Assembly (NCBI RefSeq): GCF_038592905.1
Contig: NZ_CP151943.1
Span: 4,600,501 to 4,664,500, forward strand
Direction of reading: 5' to 3'
DNA length: 64,000 bases
Source: Neobacillus sp. FSL H8-0543
GTDB taxonomy: Bacteria; Bacillota; Bacilli; Bacillales; Cytobacillaceae
The position numbers were made by a program, and so were the translations under genes. The notes below the pieces were generated by a model that saw nothing but the letters and a program-made list of their open reading frames with translations, searched no databases and had not been told where the DNA came from. Of the stretch, positions 60,706 to 64,000 are shown piece by piece; position 1 is the first letter of the stretch, and each line of letters begins with the position of its first letter.

Positions 60706-60966
60706 ATGGAAAAAACACTTAATTTGATATGGGCTGAACAAAAAAGACAGGGTGATGTATTGCATCAATTAATTAATGCTGTTGGAGCCACCAATGTAAA
60801 ATTTGCTGAAATAGATGGGAAAGTTACTGAAATTAATGAAAAAGTTACTGATTTAGATCGAAAAGTTGCTACTATTGAAACAAAACTAGATTTCGTCTTT
60901 ACCGAGGTTAAAGAAGTAAAGGCAAAATGGTTACAAAACATGACCTTGAATACTATGATCAGATAA
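60706..60966 (+). CDS. Small coiled-coil protein of unknown function
   Basis: The 86-residue product is largely a coiled coil: from residue 34 the heptads FAEIDGKVTEINEKV and TDLDRKVATIETKLDFVF repeat at seven-residue spacing. AAGGAGGTGA five bases before ATG 60706 is a very strong ribosome site. It is short, has no membrane segment and resembles small phage- or tail-associated coiled-coil proteins only in general form. No family recognised. Confidence 0.65.
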   Translation: MEKTLNLIWAEQKRQGDVLHQLINAVGATNVKFAEIDGKVTEINEKVTDLDRKVATIETKLDFVFTEVKEVKAKWLQNMTLNTMIR

Positions 60967-61157
60967 TATCAGAACATTCCAGGGAAATTTATAAACTAAA
61001 AAATCATTAAACCTCCACTAACAAGACTCCTCATAATATGACTCAATCCAATTAAGTTTTCTCTGACCTTCTTTTGGTCGGTTCTTGTTAACAAAGCATT
61101 GTTTCTTTTTCCATTCGTACCAGTTTTAAAATGGAAAAGTGCGAGATCCCCGCTTGA

Positions 61158-61391
61158 GGTAACGATCTACTTGTATCGTTACCCAGGACTACTCAATTTA
61201 CATCTCAAGGTAACGATTTTTCGAGTATCGTTACCAGGGACTACTCAATTTATATCTCAAGGGAACGATTCCTCGAGTATCGTTACCAGGGACTACTCTA
61301 TTTACATCTCAAGGTAACGATTCTTCGAGTATCGTTACCCAGGACTACTCAATTTACATCTCAAGGGAACGCTTAATTCAATTATCGTTCC
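61158..61391. repeat. Second tandem array of 52-bp hairpin units (5 copies)
   Basis: GGTAACGAT or GGGAACGAT starts at 61158, 61209, 61261, 61313 and 61365, giving periods of 51, 52, 52 and 52. Each unit holds a 9-bp stem GGTAACGAT/ATCGTTACC with an 8-9 base loop, then ACTACTCAATTTACATCTCAA as spacer. The fifth unit has GGAACG facing CGTTCC, a compensated change that keeps the stem. The array lies between 60966 and 61479, about 7 kb from the first 52-bp array. Confidence 0.92.
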
Positions 61392-61478
61392 AATTGACAG
61401 CCATTCCCCACAAAAGACTAGAATAATTTGGTGATAAGTAATCCAAATTAGAGAGGACTAATGGAAGGGGATATATTT

Positions 61479-61745
61479 ATGACAAAAAATTCTCAACAAA
61501 TTCTTAATCAAATCAGCCAAATCGCAGGCCAATTGGAACAACAGGCGGCATTGAATGCCCAAAAGCACCAAGGTCAAGAAATGAGTACACAGAAGCACCA
61601 ACAAATGGAAATTTTAGAACAAACTGCTGCACAAAAATTAGATCAAATCCAACAACTTATCCAACAGAATCAGCAAAATGGCCAATCAGAACAAAGCTTC
61701 CAAGGTACAATAGGAGCAGAAAGCGGGCAAATTACTGGTGAGTAA
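61479..61745 (+). CDS. Gln-rich small protein with in-frame stop before a gamma-SASP-like tail
   Basis: The main frame of 88 residues is very rich in Gln and has KHQ repeats (ALNAQKHQGQEMSTQKHQQME). It ends at TAA 61743-61745. The same frame then continues open for 33 codons to TAA 61845-61847. This extension contains FSSTDAAGMKRKNQQSG, which looks like the F-A-S-E-T-[DN]-A-Q-x-V-R-K-Q-N-Q-Q-S repeat of gamma-type small acid-soluble spore proteins. So the gene may be a broken or split spore protein gene. ATG 61479 follows AAGGGG. A weak terminator lies at 61864. Confidence 0.6.
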   Translation: MTKNSQQILNQISQIAGQLEQQAALNAQKHQGQEMSTQKHQQMEILEQTAAQKLDQIQQLIQQNQQNGQSEQSFQGTIGAESGQITGE

Positions 61746-61863
61746 TCTGTCTCCAAACCAGGATTTTCTTCAACTGACGCTGCAGGAATGAAAAGGAAAA
61801 ATCAACAATCTGGACAAAATCAAAATGGCGAAAATATATTTAGCTAAAATTTTTCTCCTAATT

Positions 61864-61915
61864 AAGAACCACTACATTCCTTGTATTTACTTGGCATGTT
61901 ATGGTTCTTTTTTAC
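61864..61915 (+). terminator. Weak terminator-like hairpin
   Basis: AAGAACCA and TGGTTCTT pair over eight bases across a 30-base loop, followed by six T residues. In the rest of the 61848-62262 gap I see only the promoter and dyad at 62088. Confidence 0.55.
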
Positions 61916-62087
61916 GTAAGAAACAAGATAAGTCGTTCTCTCTTATTTTCTGGATTATCTAAATGTATAATTAATAAGAAATAAGGCTTCTTATAAATTA
62001 AACATTTTTCGTTGTAAAGAAGCTAATTAAAACTCTAAATTAATTTTAAAAGGTAATCAATTAATAGAAAGAGAGGAAACAGTTTAG

Positions 62088-62132
62088 TTGACAATATCCA
62101 ATTACTAAAATACACTTACTTACATAAAGTAA
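62088..62132 (+). promoter_or_regulatory. Promoter with a TTACTT-AAGTAA dyad before the CatE-like gene
   Basis: TTGACA (62088-62093), a 17-base spacer and TACACT (62111-62116) form a possible promoter. TTACTT-N5-AAGTAA at 62116-62132 overlaps the expected start site. From memory, B. subtilis catDE is controlled by MarR/DUF24-type repressors that sense quinones, so such a site would make sense here. The dyad-to-regulator link is inference. Confidence 0.4.
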
Positions 62133-62262
62133 CTAAATAAAAAAATGGATAATAACGAAATTGGGAAAGATATATTAGAGCTTATTAGGTTTATATTCTT
62201 CACCCAAGGATCATCAAAGTTTCAAGGTGGTATTTCGAATACAGTAGACGAGGAGTGATTTT

Positions 62263-63114
62263 ATGGGATTTCACAGTAAACCAACTACATTTGTGGGGCA
62301 TGTAAAAATTAAGGTGGAAAATTTAGAACGTTCATTAAAATATTATCAAGAGGTAATCGGGTTTGATATTTTAGAACAAACTGATTCAACTGCAATACTT
62401 ACAACTGACGGAAAAACAAGTATATTGTCACTTGTACAACCTGAAAATGTGATACCAAAACAAGGAAGAACGACAGGTTTATATCATTTTGCTATCCTTA
62501 TGCCAGAAAGATCAGATTTAGCAAATATTGTCGTTCACTTTAAAGAAAAAGGGATAAGATTTGGCTCTTCTGATCACCTTGTTAGTGAGGCATTGTATTT
62601 AAATGATCCAGATGGAAATGGGATTGAAATTTATATCGATCGAGAGCCTTCAAAATGGAGTTGGAGAGGCGAAGAAGTGGCTATGACCGTTGATCCCCTA
62701 GATTTTAAAAATCTATTGACTACTGTTGTACCAGGTAAGTCTTGGCAAGGAATGCCAGAAGGAACAGTAATGGGTCATATTCATTTACACGTATCTGAAT
62801 TAAAGAAGACAGAGGAATTTTATGTTAAAGGACTTGGCTTTGATGTCGTAAATCGATATGGTGCGCAGGCGTTATTCCTTTCCACAGGAAAATACCACCA
62901 TCATATTGGAGTCAATACATGGAATGGGGTCGGTGCACCAACTCCTCCAGAAAAAAGTGTAGGTCTAGAGTCTTTTAGTCTTATATTGCCGAATGAAGAA
63001 GCACGAAAAAAAATAGTATCTAATCTGCAAAAGATTGGTGCCAATGTTTTGGAAGAAAGCAATAATTTTATTACGTATGATCCATCTGGAAATCGAGTTG
63101 TTTTAGCGGTATAA
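62263..63114 (+). CDS. Two-domain VOC dioxygenase (CatE/catechol 2,3-dioxygenase-like)
   Basis: The 283-residue protein has two VOC modules. Each starts with a histidine in VGHVKIKV (residue about 13) and MGHIHLHV (about 170), and the first module has ALYLNDPDGNGIEIYID near residue 110. This is the layout of extradiol dioxygenases such as B. subtilis CatE (YfiE), which open catechols. The second module keeps the pattern but ends TYDPSGNRVVLAV, without the usual glutamate (NxxE), so activity is not certain. ATG 62263 follows GACGAGGAG. The next gene is 17 bases downstream. Confidence 0.83.
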   Translation: MGFHSKPTTFVGHVKIKVENLERSLKYYQEVIGFDILEQTDSTAILTTDGKTSILSLVQPENVIPKQGRTTGLYHFAILMPERSDLANIVVHFKEKGIRFGSSDHLVSEALYLNDPDGNGIEIYIDREPSKWSWRGEEVAMTVDPLDFKNLLTTVVPGKSWQGMPEGTVMGHIHLHVSELKKTEEFYVKGLGFDVVNRYGAQALFLSTGKYHHHIGVNTWNGVGAPTPPEKSVGLESFSLILPNEEARKKIVSNLQKIGANVLEESNNFITYDPSGNRVVLAV

Positions 63115-63131
63115 AATAGGGAGGAATTCCA

Positions 63132-64000
63132 TTGACAACTATAGATAAAAACGGTATTGAAATTGGTATTTATACACTTGCAGATATTGGTCCGGATCCT
63201 CTCACTGGAGAAACGATATCCGCCAATCAAAGACTGAAAGAAGTCATTCAAGCAGCAAAGCTTGCTGATGAAGCAGGACTGGATGTTTTTGGAGTAGGGG
63301 AGCATCATCGGTTAGATTATGCCGTCTCATCCCCAGCAGTTATGTTATCTGCTATTGCTCAAGTAACAAAGCAAATTAAATTAACTAGTACGACAAGTGT
63401 GTTAAGTACCCTTGATCCCGTTCGTTTATTCGAGGATTTTGCCACGTTGGATTTGCTTTCAAACGGCCGCGCAGAAATCATTGCTGGAAGGGGAGCATTT
63501 ATAGAATCATTCCCTCTATTTGGGTATAGTACAAACGATTATGATGAGCTTTTCCAAGAACATATGGAATTGCTTTTAAAACTAAATCAAAATGAGACGG
63601 TTACTTGGAATGGAACATTTCGACCAAGCTTAAGGAATGCTGAAATTGCACCACGACCTTTACAAGAGCAAATTCCGATTTGGATTGGTGTTGGCGGGAC
63701 GCCTGAGAGTGCCATCCGTGCTGGGAAATTTGGGGTGGGAATGGCGTTAGCTATTTTAGGAGGAGATCCATTACGTTTCAAGCCACTGGTGGACCTATAC
63801 CGTAAAGCGGGAATGGAGGCAGGTCATTCACCTGAAAGTTTAAAAGTAGGTGTAACCGGACATGCATACATTGGTAAAACCACTCAGGAAGCCAAAGACG
63901 AGTTCTTTCCTTATTACTCAAACTATTGGTCCTATGTAAATCGCCAACGAGGGATGGGGTCTAGGATGTCAAGGGAAGACTTCGAACATATGACAAGTCC
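63132..64000 (+). CDS. LLM class flavin-dependent oxidoreductase (partial, runs off the window)
   Basis: The frame starts at TTG 63132 behind GGGAGGAATTCC and stays open to the end of the window (289 codons), so the gene is cut by the boundary. It reads MTTIDKNGIEIGIYTLADI and has VFGVGEHHRLDYAVSSPAVMLSAIAQVT near residue 55 and TSTTSVLSTLDPVRLFEDFATLDLLSNGRAEIIAGRG near 90-125, hallmarks of luciferase-like monooxygenases and F420- or FMN-linked reductases. IWIGVGGTPESAIRAG lies near residue 181. It shares a transcript with the CatE-like gene. The catalytic substrate is unknown. Confidence 0.86.
   Translation, partial: MTTIDKNGIEIGIYTLADIGPDPLTGETISANQRLKEVIQAAKLADEAGLDVFGVGEHHRLDYAVSSPAVMLSAIAQVTKQIKLTSTTSVLSTLDPVRLFEDFATLDLLSNGRAEIIAGRGAFIESFPLFGYSTNDYDELFQEHMELLLKLNQNETVTWNGTFRPSLRNAEIAPRPLQEQIPIWIGVGGTPESAIRAGKFGVGMALAILGGDPLRFKPLVDLYRKAGMEAGHSPESLKVGVTGHAYIGKTTQEAKDEFFPYYSNYWSYVNRQRGMGSRMSREDFEHMTS

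Noticed and set aside
61099..61317. 72-residue open frame across the second repeat array
   Set aside because: It is produced by the 52-bp repeats, has no ribosome site, and its frame changes relative to the repeat from unit to unit.

Overview
The window looks like chromosomal DNA of a low-GC, spore-forming Gram-positive of the family Bacillaceae. The reasons are near-consensus AGGAGG ribosome sites, frequent GTG and TTG starts, a FadH (YkuF-like) dienoyl-CoA reductase, a HelD RNA-polymerase helicase, a SigL-type (sigma-54) catabolic operon, a gamma-SASP-like coding fragment and a Bacillaceae-type interspersed repeat. No rRNA, tRNA, CRISPR array or prophage was seen.

Positions 1-14640 form a fatty/branched acyl-CoA catabolism island. 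Two acyl-CoA ligases (156-3484) face a sigma-54 activator on the minus strand (3527-5665). The activator's divergent intergenic region carries a textbook -24/-12 promoter, phased TGTTCA repeats and a perfect inverted repeat. This promoter drives a ten-gene operon (5920-14640): enoyl-CoA hydratase, small biotin carrier, a 27-codon remnant of an AtuA-family gene, two acyl-CoA dehydrogenases, a carboxyltransferase, a third ligase, a MaoC hydratase, FadH and another crotonase. No biotin carboxylase is present in the window.

Positions 14641-16168 hold a drug-efflux-like MFS gene behind a 17-codon leader peptide and competing hairpins. Positions 16293-29230 hold a second, apparently more AT-rich catabolic unit: acyl-CoA dehydrogenase, split AtuA pair, family III CoA-transferase, two MaoC half-hydratases, a complete oligopeptide-type ABC importer, a crotonase and a GntR/FCD regulator. 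It has its own uptake, CoA activation and control, so it reads as a self-contained pathway for an unidentified organic acid.

Positions 29444-52050 are mostly housekeeping and stress genes: HelD, YceI, a DUF2935 protein, an NrtR-PnuC-NadR nicotinamide riboside salvage operon with its operator, a HAD phosphatase, a two-component system, a TnpB-only insertion, an MMPL exporter, a GDSL hydrolase, LysE, an ABC exporter and a catalase. Positions 52143-64000 hold an Ntn amidohydrolase, a PAS-GGDEF-EAL protein, a PhoA-type phosphatase with no visible export signal, a TetR-linked operon (HesB-like, CMD, TetR, MTH1187-like), a SASP-like gene with an in-frame stop, a CatE-like dioxygenase and a truncated luciferase-like oxidoreductase.

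The most unusual non-coding structures are two tandem arrays, at about 53603-54372 and 61158-61391. Both have a 52-bp period and a 9-10 bp stem with a 9-nt loop in the unit, but their sequences differ. A TATCT-N8-AGATA operator placed just after the -10 box links the YceI and GGDEF-EAL genes. All function calls come from reading translated sequence by eye; no database search was run.
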